Shown here: in pieces, positions 15,700 to 25,356 of the stretch
Position numbering within the stretch: position 1 is the stretch's first letter
Layout: every line of letters begins with the position of its first letter
DNA from: DCFW01 sp963790715
Lineage (GTDB): Bacteria > Bacteroidota > Bacteroidia > Bacteroidales > Bacteroidaceae
Reading direction: 5' to 3'
DNA: 46,831 nt
NCBI GenBank assembly: GCA_963790715.1
Contig: CAWBPN010000019.1
Span: forward strand, 1-46,831
Translations under genes and position numbers: made by a program
The notes under the pieces: model-generated
Told to the model about the DNA's origin: nothing
The model's input: only the letters and a program-made list of their open reading frames with translations
Databases searched by the model: none

Positions 15700-17217
15700 A
15701 TGGTACAAGATAATAAAAAATATATTCCTAAGTCAAAACGTTCGGCAGCGCCGATGGAATTGGCAGACGGCAGGATGCAGCCTCAGGCTAAAGAGCTTGA
15801 AGAAGCTGTGTTGGGCGCACTTATGCTCGAAAAGGATGCTTATCCGCTTGTTAGTGAAATACTTCGCCCGGAATCTTTTTATGAAAATAAGCATCAGCTG
15901 ATATATAAAGCTATAACGGAACTGGCTTTCGATCAAAAGCCGGTGGACATTATGACCGTTACCGAACAGCTTAAGAAGGATGGTGTTCTGGAAGAAGTTG
16001 GCGGACCATTTTATATATCGCATTTGAGCAGTTTGGTTACAAGTGCCGCCCATATAGAGTATCATGCACGCATCATTGCACAAAAATTCTTGGCTCGCGA
16101 ACTGATAAACTTCTCAGGAAAGATAGCTACTAAAGCTTATGATGAGACTATTGACGTCGACGACCTTATGCAAGAGGCTGAAGGTAATCTTTTTGAAATA
16201 TCGCAACGCAACTTAAAGAAAGATTATACTCAAATAGATCCTGTAATTAAGGAAGCCCTTGATAATTTGAAGAAGGCTGCCGCACAGGCCGACGGCTTGA
16301 GCGGAATAGCGAGCGGCTACCACGAATTGGATAAAAAAACGTCCGGTTGGCAAAAATCCGATTTGATAATCATTGCCGCACGTCCTGCAATGGGTAAAAC
16401 GGCATTCGTTCTTTCCATGGCTAAAAACATGGCCATCGACCAACATATACCAACGGCAATGTTTTCTTTGGAAATGAGTAACGTGCAGTTGGTCAATCGT
16501 TTGATTTCAAACGTGTGCGAGATTCCGGGTGAGAAACTGAAGAGCGGTCAACTTGCTCCGTACGAATGGCAGCAACTTGATTACAAGATAAAGAACATGA
16601 TGAATGCTCCGTTTTATATTGACGACACACCATCATTGTCGGTATTTGAGTTGCGAACAAAGGCACGTAGGCTTGTTCGCGAAAATCATGTGCAAATAAT
16701 TCTTATCGACTACCTTCAGTTGATGAATGCCAACGGAATGAGTAACGGTAGTCGCCAGGAAGAGGTTAGTAACATCTCCCGTTCACTGAAGGGTTTGGCA
16801 AAGGAGTTGAACATACCTATCATTGCTCTGTCGCAGTTGAATCGTAGTGTGGAGATGCGTGACCCGAAAGAAGGCAAGCGTCCGCAGTTGAGCGATTTGC
16901 GTGAGTCAGGAGCTATCGAGCAGGATGCCGATATGGTATGTTTCATTCACCGTCCCGAATATTATAAAATATTTACGGATGATAACGGAAATGACGTGCG
17001 GGGTATGGCCGAAATCATCATTGCAAAGCATCGTAACGGTGCCGTGGGCGATGTGAAGTTAAGATTCAAGGGCGAGTACGTCAAGTTCATGAATCCGGAT
17101 GATGAACAAATATCGTCGATGATGCAATCAAAGATGAATGATGACGCTCAGGATTTGTCGCAACCGATGTCTGACCCGTTAGGCATACCACCGACAAGCA
17201 ACGAAGTACCGTTTTAA
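15700..17217 (+). CDS. dnaB: Replicative DNA helicase DnaB
   Basis: A 505-aa hexameric 5'-3' helicase of the replication fork. The N-terminal DnaB domain (about 25-130) includes EEAVLGALMLEKDAY. The RecA-like C-terminal domain has Walker A ARPAMGKTAF (about 227-236), Walker B IILIDYLQLM, and the conserved IIALSQLNRSVE and SDLRESGAIEQDADMVCFIHR. Length is normal (E. coli 471 aa), with a ~25-residue basic N-terminal extension common in the phylum and a short disordered C-terminal tail. It is followed by pheT after about 95 bp with its own promoter. Confidence 0.97.
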   Translation: MVQDNKKYIPKSKRSAAPMELADGRMQPQAKELEEAVLGALMLEKDAYPLVSEILRPESFYENKHQLIYKAITELAFDQKPVDIMTVTEQLKKDGVLEEVGGPFYISHLSSLVTSAAHIEYHARIIAQKFLARELINFSGKIATKAYDETIDVDDLMQEAEGNLFEISQRNLKKDYTQIDPVIKEALDNLKKAAAQADGLSGIASGYHELDKKTSGWQKSDLIIIAARPAMGKTAFVLSMAKNMAIDQHIPTAMFSLEMSNVQLVNRLISNVCEIPGEKLKSGQLAPYEWQQLDYKIKNMMNAPFYIDDTPSLSVFELRTKARRLVRENHVQIILIDYLQLMNANGMSNGSRQEEVSNISRSLKGLAKELNIPIIALSQLNRSVEMRDPKEGKRPQLSDLRESGAIEQDADMVCFIHRPEYYKIFTDDNGNDVRGMAEIIIAKHRNGAVGDVKLRFKGEYVKFMNPDDEQISSMMQSKMNDDAQDLSQPMSDPLGIPPTSNEVPF

Positions 17218-17261
17218 AAGAAGATTATAAATAAGTCTTTTACTATGTCAATAAATATTTG

Positions 17262-17269
17262 TAATTTTG
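17262..17269 (+). promoter_or_regulatory. -7 element of the pheT promoter
   Basis: TAATTTTG is an exact TAnnTTTG match 42 nt before the pheT ATG. A CTTTTA stretch about 20 bp upstream is a weak -33 candidate. Confidence 0.5.
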
Positions 17270-17311
17270 CGCTCATATTGATTCGAAAATAAAAAAATAT
17301 AATATAAAGAT

Positions 17312-19771
17312 ATGAATATCTCTTATAATTGGCTGAAAGAGTATGTTGATTTCAATTTATCGGCAAGTGAAGTTTCAGCCGCGCTTACTTCAACGGGTCT
17401 TGAAGTTGATGGAGTTGAGGAAATTCAATCTGTCAAAGGTGGATTAGAAGGTTTAGTGATAGGCGAAGTCCTTACGTGTGTTGCACATCCGAATTCCGAT
17501 CATTTACATATTGCAACGGTTAACTTAGGTACGGGCATTCCTGTACAAATCGTTTGCGGCGCACCTAATGTGGCAGCCGGTCAAAAGGTTGTAGTAGCTC
17601 CGTTAGGTGCCATATTATATGATGGCGACAAACCTATCAAGATGAAGAAGATGAAATTACGTGGCGTGGAATCGTCGGGAATGATTTGTGCGGAAGACGA
17701 AATAGGCATAGGCACCGATCATGCCGGTATTATAGTGTTGCCGTCGGATGTGAAAGCCGGAACACTTGCCAAGGATTATTATCATATAAAAAACGATTGG
17801 AATATAGAGATAGATATTACTCCCAACCGGGCTGATGCAGTATCTCATTATGGTGTGGCGCGCGACCTATATGCCTGGCTTGTACAAAACGGTTTTCAAA
17901 CAAAACTTCACAAACCGAATGTTGAGGCTTTTGCCGTAGATAACCATGATTTGGACATCAATGTAACTGTTGAAAACGAAGAAGCATGTCCGAGATATAC
18001 CGGTGTATCTATTAAAGGCGTAAAAGTCGGCGAGAGTCCTGCATGGATGAAAGAACGTTTGGAAAGTATCGGGATTCGTTCTATAAATAATATCGTTGAT
18101 ATAACCAATTTTATAGTATTTGAATTAGGACAACCGCTGCACTGCTACGATGCAGATGTGGTTGGAAAGAATATAATTGTAAAAACATTACCTGAGGGGA
18201 CGAAATTTGTTACACTCGATGATGTTGAGCGCGAACTTGATAAACAAGATTTGATGGTTTGCAATGATAATGGTGCGATGTGCATTGCCGGCGTGTTTGG
18301 CGGTGAAGCTTCGGGCGTTACTGAAAAAACCGTTGATATATTCCTTGAAAGTGCATACTTTCATCCTACATGGATACGTAAAACTGCTCGTCGCCACGAC
18401 TTAAGTACCGATGCATCATTTCGTTTTGAAAGAGGTGTTGATCCGCTTGGCCAGGTGTATGCCTTAAAGCGTGCAGCGTTGCTTGTTAAAGAGTTGGCCG
18501 GAGGTACTATTTCATCAGAGATAAAAGATGTTTGCACAAAACCGGCAAAGAAATTCATGGTGCGTATTACATATAAACGTATAAATGAACTTATCGGTAA
18601 GGTCATTCCGATAGAGACGGTAAAAAGCATTGTTCGCAGTTTGGAAATGGACATTACAAGTGAGAACAGTGATGGTTTGATGTTGGCTGTTCCTCCATAC
18701 AGAGTCGATGTTCAACGCGATTGTGATGTGATTGAAGACATACTTCGCATTTACGGATATAATAATGTGGAAATACCTACGGCTCTGAAATCAAGTTTAA
18801 CTGTTAAGGGTGACGTTGATAAATCGTATAAGATACAAAATATAATAAGCGAACAGTTGGTAGGTAGCGGTTTCAATGAAATAATGAACAATTCGTTGAC
18901 TAAAATTGCTTATTACACATTGCTTAAAAGCTATCCTCTTGATAATGCGGTTCGTGTGCTGAATCCTTTAAGTTCCGATTTGGGCGTTATGCGCCAGACA
19001 ATGTTGTTCGGGGGCTTGGAGAGTATTGCACGCAACATAAATCATAAAAATTCTGATCTTCGCTTTTTTGAATTCGGCAATTGTTATCATTATCATAAGG
19101 AGAAACATGTGCCTGAAAAAATATTAAGTTCATATTCCGAAGAATATCATTTGGCATTATGGCTCACAGGCAAGAGAGTTGCCAACTCATGGATTCACAA
19201 AGATGAAGATACCAGCATTTATGAACTGAAAGCTTATGTCGATAATATCCTACGTCGTGTGGGTATGAATCCGCTGAACCTTGTAGTTGAAGAGTTCTCC
19301 GATGATTTGTATGATGCAGCGATGAATGTGAAAAACCATACAGGTCAGGTATTGATTACTTATGGTGTTGTCAACGACAAGATTCTGAAGTCATTGGATA
19401 TTGGGCAACCTGTATATTATGCCGACATCAATTGGGACTATTTGCACAAGATGTTGAAGAATTACAAGGTCTCATATTACGAGTTGTCGAAATTCCCTGC
19501 CGTCAAGCGTGACTTGGCATTATTGGTTGACAAAAATGTGAAGTTCTCCCAGATAGAACAAACAGCTTACAATACTGAAAAGAAGCTGTTAAAAAATGTT
19601 TGGCTGTTTGATGTGTATGAAGGGAAGAATATAGAAGAAGGTAAAAAATCGTATGCTGTCAGTTTCTTGTTACAAGATGAAAATCAAACACTTAATGATA
19701 AGCAGATAGATAAAATAATGAATAAATTATTGAGTAGCTTACAACATCAGTTGGATGCAAAACTCAGATGA
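17312..19771 (+). CDS. pheT: Phenylalanine--tRNA ligase beta subunit
   Basis: An 819-aa beta chain of the (alpha-beta)2 enzyme that charges tRNA-Phe. Domain order is complete: an N-terminal MNISYNWLKEYVDF; the tRNA-binding (Myf-like) domain about 40-150 with HPNSDHLHIATVNLG and IVCGAPNVAAGQKV; the B3/B4 editing region about 210-390 (INNIVDITNFIVFELGQPLH); B5 about 400-475; the core catalytic-like domain (LNPLSSDLGVMRQTML, FFEFG); and the C-terminal anticodon-binding fold (YYELSKFPAVKRDLALLVDK). The alpha subunit gene pheS is not adjacent, which is usual for Bacteroidales. Confidence 0.97.
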   Translation: MNISYNWLKEYVDFNLSASEVSAALTSTGLEVDGVEEIQSVKGGLEGLVIGEVLTCVAHPNSDHLHIATVNLGTGIPVQIVCGAPNVAAGQKVVVAPLGAILYDGDKPIKMKKMKLRGVESSGMICAEDEIGIGTDHAGIIVLPSDVKAGTLAKDYYHIKNDWNIEIDITPNRADAVSHYGVARDLYAWLVQNGFQTKLHKPNVEAFAVDNHDLDINVTVENEEACPRYTGVSIKGVKVGESPAWMKERLESIGIRSINNIVDITNFIVFELGQPLHCYDADVVGKNIIVKTLPEGTKFVTLDDVERELDKQDLMVCNDNGAMCIAGVFGGEASGVTEKTVDIFLESAYFHPTWIRKTARRHDLSTDASFRFERGVDPLGQVYALKRAALLVKELAGGTISSEIKDVCTKPAKKFMVRITYKRINELIGKVIPIETVKSIVRSLEMDITSENSDGLMLAVPPYRVDVQRDCDVIEDILRIYGYNNVEIPTALKSSLTVKGDVDKSYKIQNIISEQLVGSGFNEIMNNSLTKIAYYTLLKSYPLDNAVRVLNPLSSDLGVMRQTMLFGGLESIARNINHKNSDLRFFEFGNCYHYHKEKHVPEKILSSYSEEYHLALWLTGKRVANSWIHKDEDTSIYELKAYVDNILRRVGMNPLNLVVEEFSDDLYDAAMNVKNHTGQVLITYGVVNDKILKSLDIGQPVYYADINWDYLHKMLKNYKVSYYELSKFPAVKRDLALLVDKNVKFSQIEQTAYNTEKKLLKNVWLFDVYEGKNIEEGKKSYAVSFLLQDENQTLNDKQIDKIMNKLLSSLQHQLDAKLR

Positions 19772-19807
19772 TTTTAAATTGGTAAGATAAATAAATTAGT
19801 TATAACG

Positions 19808-20536
19808 ATGGGAAGAGCGTTTGAGTACAGAAAAGCTACAAAGCTGAAAAGATGGGGCAATATGGCCCGTACGTTTACAAGAATTGGTAAGCAAATCGCT
19901 ATTGCTGTAAAAGCAGGTGGACCTGATGCGGATAATAATCCTCATTTGCGTGCAATTATCCAGAATGCCAAAGCTGAGAATATGCCTAAAGACAATGTCG
20001 AAAGGGCAATTAAAAATGCTATGGGCAAGGATCAGAGAGATTATAAAGAGATGACTTATGAAGGTTACGGCCCTCACGGAATTGCAATCTTTGTTGAAAC
20101 AGCCACTGATAATACCACACGTACCGTTGCCAACGTACGCAGTGTATTTAATAAATACGGAGGCACATTAGGAACTTCAGGTAGTCTTGATTTTATGTTC
20201 AGTCACAAGTCGGTGTTTACAATTACCAAAAAAGAAGGTGTTTCTGCCGATGATTTGATTCTTGAATTGATAGATTTGGGAGCAGATGAAGACTACGATG
20301 AAGACGATGAAACTATTACCGTTTATGCCGGATTTCAGGATTTCAACAATATCCAGACTTATTTTGAAGATAACGGATATGAAATTCAAAGTTCGGATAT
20401 TACACGTATACCTGTTGATTTGAAAGACGGTTTGACTGCAGAACAACGCGAGACAATAGATAAAATGGTTGAAAAGTTGGAAGATGATGAAGATGTGCAA
20501 AATGTTTACACAAATATGAAGCCTGTCGAGGAATAA
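19808..20536 (+). CDS. YebC/PmpR-family protein
   Basis: A 242-aa member of the YebC/PmpR/TACO1 family. It begins with the invariant-type N-terminus MGRAFEYRKATKLKRWGNMA and carries KNAMGKDQRDYKEMTYEGYGPHGIAI and ETATDNTTRTVANVRSVFNKYGGTLGTSGSLDFMF, which fix the assignment. Family members bind DNA as regulators, or the ribosome to relieve stalling at difficult motifs; which applies here is not decidable. It follows pheT after 36 bp and may be co-transcribed. A strong stem-loop ends the unit at 20558-20597. Confidence 0.93.
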   Translation: MGRAFEYRKATKLKRWGNMARTFTRIGKQIAIAVKAGGPDADNNPHLRAIIQNAKAENMPKDNVERAIKNAMGKDQRDYKEMTYEGYGPHGIAIFVETATDNTTRTVANVRSVFNKYGGTLGTSGSLDFMFSHKSVFTITKKEGVSADDLILELIDLGADEDYDEDDETITVYAGFQDFNNIQTYFEDNGYEIQSSDITRIPVDLKDGLTAEQRETIDKMVEKLEDDEDVQNVYTNMKPVEE

Positions 20537-20557
20537 TCTGAAAGATACAATAATTGT

Positions 20558-20597
20558 AAAAAGCGGGGTCAATCAATGATGATTACCCCGCCTTTTT
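20558..20597. terminator. Intrinsic terminator after the YebC gene
   Basis: An AAAAAGCGGGGT arm pairs with ACCCCGCCTTTTT across a 15-nt loop. The A-run on one side and T-run on the other allow termination in both directions, serving the YebC gene and the convergent winged-helix gene. Confidence 0.8.
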
Positions 20598-20623
20598 AAT
20601 TTCTTCCGGATTTATGTCCATGC

Positions 20624-20830
20624 TCATTTTAAAGCTACTAACACTTCTCCTTTTTCATCTTCACTTGTGGTGATTTTGTTTTCACGCAATAACCATCCAA
20701 GTCCAAGATATAATTCTTTCTCAGCTTTGATTTTGGTAACCTTTTTAAGGTCCTTAGCAGACAAGCCTTTAGTGCCATTTAAAGCATTCCAAATAAGGCC
20801 TGCTATTTCTCCAGCTTTTTCTTGTAACAT
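20624..20830 (-). CDS. Small winged-helix protein (DUF2582 type)
   Basis: A 68-aa protein resembling the DUF2582 winged-helix family found across Bacteroidota. The sequence reads as three helices plus a beta-wing: AGEIAGLIWNALN, LSAKDLKKVTKI, EKELYLGLGWLLREN, then KITTSEDEKGEVLVAL. Such proteins may bind DNA, but no target is known. A TATATTTG -7 element lies on the minus strand at 20899-20906, leaving a leader of about 65 nt. It is convergent with the YebC gene. Confidence 0.8.
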   Translation of the reverse strand: MLQEKAGEIAGLIWNALNGTKGLSAKDLKKVTKIKAEKELYLGLGWLLRENKITTSEDEKGEVLVALK

Positions 20831-21027
20831 ATTCGAAATTATTTAAATTAAACTTTAATAAACACGCATAAGATGCGCTTTTTAATCGTCTTTTCATACA
20901 AATATATACATATCTATGTTATAGAACACAAAATATTAGATATTTCTTCGTAAAATAGTAATATTTAACTATATATAATTTCTTTATTTCATCTCCCATA
21001 TTGTTTTTTTATCCTATTAATTCTACT

Positions 21028-21035
21028 TATCTTTG
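21028..21035 (+). promoter_or_regulatory. -7 element of the histidine-phosphatase gene
   Basis: TATCTTTG is an exact TAnnTTTG match, 32 nt before the ATG at 21068. Confidence 0.5.
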
Positions 21036-21067
21036 ATGTCTGGAATCAGAATTAAAGATATAAAGTC

Positions 21068-22333
21068 ATGAAATACAAAGTTGTTTTTATATTATTGTTT
21101 TTACCGTTAGTATTAGGTGCTCAAACTACAAAAAAAGAAGTGTTGGCAAACATCTCATTGACGGGAGGTAATTATTATAGCTATCCTACTCCAAACTGTA
21201 AATATACTCCGGCTCCGAAAGGTTATAAGCCATTCTATATCAGTCATTACGGTCGTCATGGCTCTCGTTATATGACTTCAAATAGAGCATACGATTATTC
21301 AATTGCTATTATGGATTCGGCTGAAGCAAAGGGGACACTTACTTCTTTTGGGAAAGACGTTCTCAGACGCCTTAAGATCGCTTCCCAGGATGCTTATAAG
21401 CGCGATGGCGATTTATCAAAATTAGGTGCTCGCCAACATCAAGAGATAGCGTATCGTATGTATAAAAATTATCCGGAATTGTTGTCGAAACCAATCAATA
21501 TTGATGCAAAGGCGTCTACAGTTCGTCGTTGTATTCTTAGCATGTCTAATTTTTGTCAGGAACTGCGTGCTCTTAATCCGAATTTAAAAATCTCCATGGA
21601 TGCCAGCGAGCACGACATGTGGTATATGGCAAATGAAGATGATAGCATTGCAAAAGCGAGCACCGATAAAGAAGAAAAAATAAAAGTTGAAGAATATAAA
21701 AACACATTGGTGCATCCTGATCGCCTTATATCTTTGTTGTTCAGTAATTCGGATTTTGTAAGTAATAAAGCTGACAGGCGTAAAATTATGTGTGACTTAT
21801 TTGACGTTGCCGGGGAAATGCAATGCCAGTCTCAACTTAATCTATCGTTTATTAATCTTTTTACAAAAGAAGAATTATTCGATCTTTGGGAGCGTACAAA
21901 TATAGGATGGTACTATGGGGAAGGCTTTGCACCTGGAACTACACCATATTATAAAGCGAATTACAATTTACTGCGTAACATAATATATACAGCCGACGAT
22001 GTCATCAAAAGCGGTAAATCATGCGTAACTCTTCGTTTCGGACATGATACCATGGTGGCTCCTCTCGCTTTCCTTTTGCATCTGAAAGGATGTTGCGATG
22101 TTACTGATGACATCGACAATGTTTATAAGCATTGGGTAAACTTTCAAGTCGTCCCAATGGGTGCTAATATTCAGTTGATTTTCTATCGTAAGGCAGGAAG
22201 CAATGACGTATTGGTAAAATTCTTGCAAAACGAACATGAAAGCTCAATCCCTGTAAAAACCGATTGTGCTCCTTATTACCATTGGAATGATGTAAAAGCT
22301 TATTATGAGGCTGAGTTGGCTAAAGCTAATTAA
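21068..22333 (+). CDS. Secreted histidine acid phosphatase (MINPP/phytase-like)
   Basis: A 421-aa branch-2 histidine phosphatase. The signal peptide MKYKVVFILLFLPLVLGAQ sends it to the periplasm or surface. The catalytic phosphohistidine motif is HYGRHGSRY (about residues 59-67), and the proton-donor motif is RFGHDTMVAPL (about 323-333). Branch 2 includes multiple inositol-polyphosphate phosphatases and phytases. The HD dyad rather than HAE is compatible with several of these, so phytate is a plausible but unproven substrate. It has its own promoter (-7 TATCTTTG) and appears monocistronic. Confidence 0.88.
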   Translation: MKYKVVFILLFLPLVLGAQTTKKEVLANISLTGGNYYSYPTPNCKYTPAPKGYKPFYISHYGRHGSRYMTSNRAYDYSIAIMDSAEAKGTLTSFGKDVLRRLKIASQDAYKRDGDLSKLGARQHQEIAYRMYKNYPELLSKPINIDAKASTVRRCILSMSNFCQELRALNPNLKISMDASEHDMWYMANEDDSIAKASTDKEEKIKVEEYKNTLVHPDRLISLLFSNSDFVSNKADRRKIMCDLFDVAGEMQCQSQLNLSFINLFTKEELFDLWERTNIGWYYGEGFAPGTTPYYKANYNLLRNIIYTADDVIKSGKSCVTLRFGHDTMVAPLAFLLHLKGCCDVTDDIDNVYKHWVNFQVVPMGANIQLIFYRKAGSNDVLVKFLQNEHESSIPVKTDCAPYYHWNDVKAYYEAELAKAN

Positions 22334-22360
22334 GAAGAATAGGAGTCGTAATTGTTTATT

Positions 22361-22588
22361 TTACACATCTGCCATTGTCATTGCCGGTACTATTTTAATA
22401 GCATGATGGTAGCAATATGTTTCACATAGTCCACAGCCGATGCAAGATGCTTCGTTAATGACGTTTACAAATCGGCACATGCCGTTGTCCACGATTTTCA
22501 ACACATTGTTTTTGCATTTCTGGATGCACTTCTCGCAACCGGTGCAGTCAAATGTGTAGAGTTTTATCTCAAAATTCTTTGTTGCCAT
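22361..22588 (-). CDS. 2x[4Fe-4S] ferredoxin
   Basis: A 75-aa soluble ferredoxin with two clusters, CTGCEKCIQKCKNN (residues 15-28) and CIGCGLCETYCYHHAI (about 49-64). The second has Tyr-His rather than Pro after the last Cys, which can shift redox potential. An exact -7 element TAATTTTG lies on the minus strand at 22616-22623. It is not in an operon with a partner, so its redox partner is unknown. Confidence 0.9.
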   Translation of the reverse strand: MATKNFEIKLYTFDCTGCEKCIQKCKNNVLKIVDNGMCRFVNVINEASCIGCGLCETYCYHHAIKIVPAMTMADV

Positions 22589-22710
22589 TTTGCTGTTGTT
22601 TTTATTTCTTTACGACAAAATTAGTAAGCGTCAGAAGTATATACAATATTAAATCGGTGAGTGATATATTATTTTCGGTGAAATGAATAACGAGTAGGGT
22701 GAATTTATTA

Positions 22711-23895
22711 CTAACTATTTCTTTTATATGAAATGATAATCATTGCTAATAAGCAACTAATACTCCCCAATAATAAGTAATTTACTTGATAACTCAACCA
22801 TCCAGCTATCAATCCCCCCAAAGGGCCGGTTATACCTAAGGCAAGATCTAAAAATGCTGCATAAAGGCCTAAGGCAGTTCCTCTTATTTGAGGTTCAGTT
22901 CTATTAACTACCAATACTCCTAGTCCTGGGTAAATAAGTGAAAAGCCGATTCCGGTTATACCACAACCTATTATCGCAAATGTTCTCGTTGGAGAGAATC
23001 CTATTATAGCCTGACCGATCGTTTCAATTATCAATGAGATTAATACTATTATGTACCCTCCGTATTTATCGGGAAGTGAATCAAAAAATATACGTACAAG
23101 TATATAACATATCCCGAAAACTGCAAATGCCAATGATGCGTTTCCCCAATTCTTTTCCATAAAATACAATGTAATAAACGAAATTATACATCCATATCCG
23201 ATTGTAGCTAATCCCAAACCTGTTCCTTGTCTTAACATACGTCTTACTATTTTAAGAAATGGCGCTCTTACTTTAGTTTTATCTACTTTGAAGGCAGGAA
23301 GTTTTATTGTTGATAATAAGCTTATAATAGGCAATACAGCCATAATAGCCAAAATGAAGGTTATGTTCATATTATAAACTTTAGTCATCTCTATACTTAA
23401 CGGTGCTCCCAATGCCATGCCTCCGTACATGGCTATTCCATTCCAACTCATCACCTTTCCCGACCTTTGAGAACCTGCCAAACCGATGTTCCATGCCACT
23501 GCGCTTACTAATATCATGCTTTCTGCTATGCCATGGATGATTCTTGCAAGTAACAAAACCATTAGAGCCAACAGAGGTTGTCGGTAAAGTGCAGCACTTA
23601 AACAATAAATAGCTCCTGTAACCATCATTAATATTATACCTTGGAGGTGGCTACTTTTCACTCCATGTATATCGCATCTTTTACCTATGTATGGTCGTGA
23701 TATAAGAGTTGAAAAAAATTGTACTCCGACAGCAATGCCCACAATAAAGCTACTATATTTTAAATCATTACTGACGAACTTCGGTATTACGCCTATAACT
23801 ATTCCTATTGTGAGGTAAATTATGAAGACCGATATTATAAGCGGTGATGCTGTTTTGTAAAAATTAGAACTTTGTTTTTTTACTATTGTACTCAT
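22711..23895 (-). CDS. MFS exporter (arabinose-efflux/YhhS-like)
   Basis: A 394-aa major facilitator with twelve predicted helices. The motif between TM2 and TM3 appears as SRPYIGKRCDIHG, a variant of G-x-x-x-D-R, and the gene ends in a short basic tail. It resembles YhhS/YfcJ-type exporters, but the substrate is unknown. The frame is open to 23922 through a TTG that overlaps a full promoter (23920-23950), so the ATG at 23895 is used. The AraC-family gene lies directly upstream on the same strand and is the likely local regulator. Confidence 0.88.
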   Translation of the reverse strand: MSTIVKKQSSNFYKTASPLIISVFIIYLTIGIVIGVIPKFVSNDLKYSSFIVGIAVGVQFFSTLISRPYIGKRCDIHGVKSSHLQGIILMMVTGAIYCLSAALYRQPLLALMVLLLARIIHGIAESMILVSAVAWNIGLAGSQRSGKVMSWNGIAMYGGMALGAPLSIEMTKVYNMNITFILAIMAVLPIISLLSTIKLPAFKVDKTKVRAPFLKIVRRMLRQGTGLGLATIGYGCIISFITLYFMEKNWGNASLAFAVFGICYILVRIFFDSLPDKYGGYIIVLISLIIETIGQAIIGFSPTRTFAIIGCGITGIGFSLIYPGLGVLVVNRTEPQIRGTALGLYAAFLDLALGITGPLGGLIAGWLSYQVNYLLLGSISCLLAMIIISYKRNS

Positions 23896-23919
23896 AACTT
23901 TTGTTTTTAATTTCGAGTA

Positions 23920-23950
23920 CAAAAGTATAGGTATTGCAGAGAGATAACAA
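23920..23950 (-). promoter_or_regulatory. Sigma-A promoter of the MFS exporter
   Basis: On the minus strand, TTG (23948-23950), a 20-bp spacer and TACTTTTG (23920-23927) make a complete consensus. It shows the exporter can be transcribed separately from araC, whose stop lies at 23958. Confidence 0.7.
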
Positions 23951-23957
23951 TGGAGAA

Positions 23958-24818
23958 TCAGTAGTGAAGATTGGACAAATCCAAGTATTTTTTTCTAAAC
24001 TCCAAAGGGGTAATACCTACATTCTTTTTGAAAAATCGTGAAAAATAGGCATAATCATCATATCCTACGGAAAAAGCAATTTCTTTTGAACTCAGTTGTG
24101 TGTAATGTAGTAATCGTTTCGCTTCAAGCAGAATTTCCTGTTGTATCCAATAACTTGCCGTATAACCCGTTTGTTGTTTGGTAATTTGATTTAAATAAGG
24201 CACTGAAATATTTAATAAATTAGCATAATCATTAGGCTTTTTGAACTTTTCAAAATGCTTACGTGCCAAATTCCTGAATTGAGATAAAAGTTCTGTCTTT
24301 CTGTCAATAGCGCCTTGGTGTTGTTTTTCGCCACTTTTTATTTCTAGAACCATAATACCGATAAGACTGTCAGTTAAAGAATGGATAATATTTTCACCTA
24401 TATCTGTAGTAGTAATTGATACCCTATCGGCAATTAATGATATTAATTCGAATAATGAATCATTGAGAAAAGGATTTACTTGGTTTAGGTTTTGATTGTT
24501 TTCAAAGGTACTTCGATACTCATTTCTCAAAAAAGACGAATCAATAAAGATGAAATAACCTATAGGTGACGTCTGTCTGATATAGTAATGTACTTGCCCT
24601 GGACAAATGAATAAGAAAGTTTTACCGTTCATTTGGTAATTTTTAAAATCTATCATTAATTCGGTGAACCCTTCTTGTTGAACATAAAAGATAAAATGCT
24701 CATCACGGTGTGCATATTTTATCCTTTCACATGAATCGGTGCTTTGGATTTTTTTTATATGGATATTCAATCCTTTAAATTTAGACCTATGAATTCTTAT
24801 TCTCGATTTATTCTCCAT
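23958..24818 (-). CDS. AraC-family transcription regulator
   Basis: A 286-aa regulator with an N-terminal cupin-like ligand domain (about 15-150) and a C-terminal double helix-turn-helix of the AraC/XylS type. Recognisable words are NDYANLLNISVPYLNQITKQ, SYWIQQEILLEAKRLL, LSSKEIAFSVGYDDYAYFSRFFKK and GITPLEFR. It precedes an MFS exporter on the same strand and probably controls it. AraC proteins often bind half-sites about 21 bp apart, and such repeats occur upstream of the xylan genes 2.7 kb away, so a second role there is possible but speculative. Confidence 0.9.
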   Translation of the reverse strand: MENKSRIRIHRSKFKGLNIHIKKIQSTDSCERIKYAHRDEHFIFYVQQEGFTELMIDFKNYQMNGKTFLFICPGQVHYYIRQTSPIGYFIFIDSSFLRNEYRSTFENNQNLNQVNPFLNDSLFELISLIADRVSITTTDIGENIIHSLTDSLIGIMVLEIKSGEKQHQGAIDRKTELLSQFRNLARKHFEKFKKPNDYANLLNISVPYLNQITKQQTGYTASYWIQQEILLEAKRLLHYTQLSSKEIAFSVGYDDYAYFSRFFKKNVGITPLEFRKKYLDLSNLHY

Positions 24819-24875
24819 AATTATTTTGCGCTACAATATTGTTTCCATACTAATTATTAAGAATTATATATCTTA

Positions 24876-25352
24876 TCATTTGCTTTTGTCAAGTATATAT
24901 CCAGCCCAGATACGTGCAGCAGATTCGACTGTTTTAATACAAGGATGTTTCTTAAAGTCGCTATTTGCAAGTGCTTCAGGTGAGGCGTTCACTGATGTTA
25001 TTGGGGTAAGGCCTAACAGTTCACCACAGTTAATGCTACCGTTTTGTTTCTTAAATTCGGTCGCAAGATATTGTATCAATTGGTAAACTCTCTTTCTACT
25101 TTCATTATCTTTAGGTCTGTTAGTGCCTTTTTCCAAACCGGCTAACATAAAAATACCGCATGCTGCTCCGCATGTTTGACGCATCTTACCGATGCCTCCA
25201 CCGAAAGAAGAGGATAAACGAAGTGCCAAATCATTATCAAGGCCATATAAATCTGCAAAAGCACTGAATACCGATTGTGCACAATTATAGCCCGATTCGA
25301 AATTCTCAACAGCCTGTTCAACACGTTTATCTAAATCTTGTTTATTTATCAT
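24876..25352 (-). CDS. C_GCAxxG_C_C family putative redox protein
   Basis: A 158-aa member of the C_GCAxxG_C_C family, recognised by YNCAQSVFSAFADLYGL and by SSFGGGIGKMRQTCGAACGIFMLAGLEKG, which carries the spaced cysteines and the GCAxxG core (here GAACG). Another cysteine follows in GSINCGELLG. Family members are predicted cytoplasmic redox or electron-transfer proteins without proven activity. An exact -7 element TACATTTG lies on the minus strand at 25376-25383. The divergent neighbour is the alpha-glucuronidase gene, 133 bp away. Confidence 0.88.
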   Translation of the reverse strand: MINKQDLDKRVEQAVENFESGYNCAQSVFSAFADLYGLDNDLALRLSSSFGGGIGKMRQTCGAACGIFMLAGLEKGTNRPKDNESRKRVYQLIQYLATEFKKQNGSINCGELLGLTPITSVNASPEALANSDFKKHPCIKTVESAARIWAGYILDKSK

Positions 25353-25356
25353 AATA

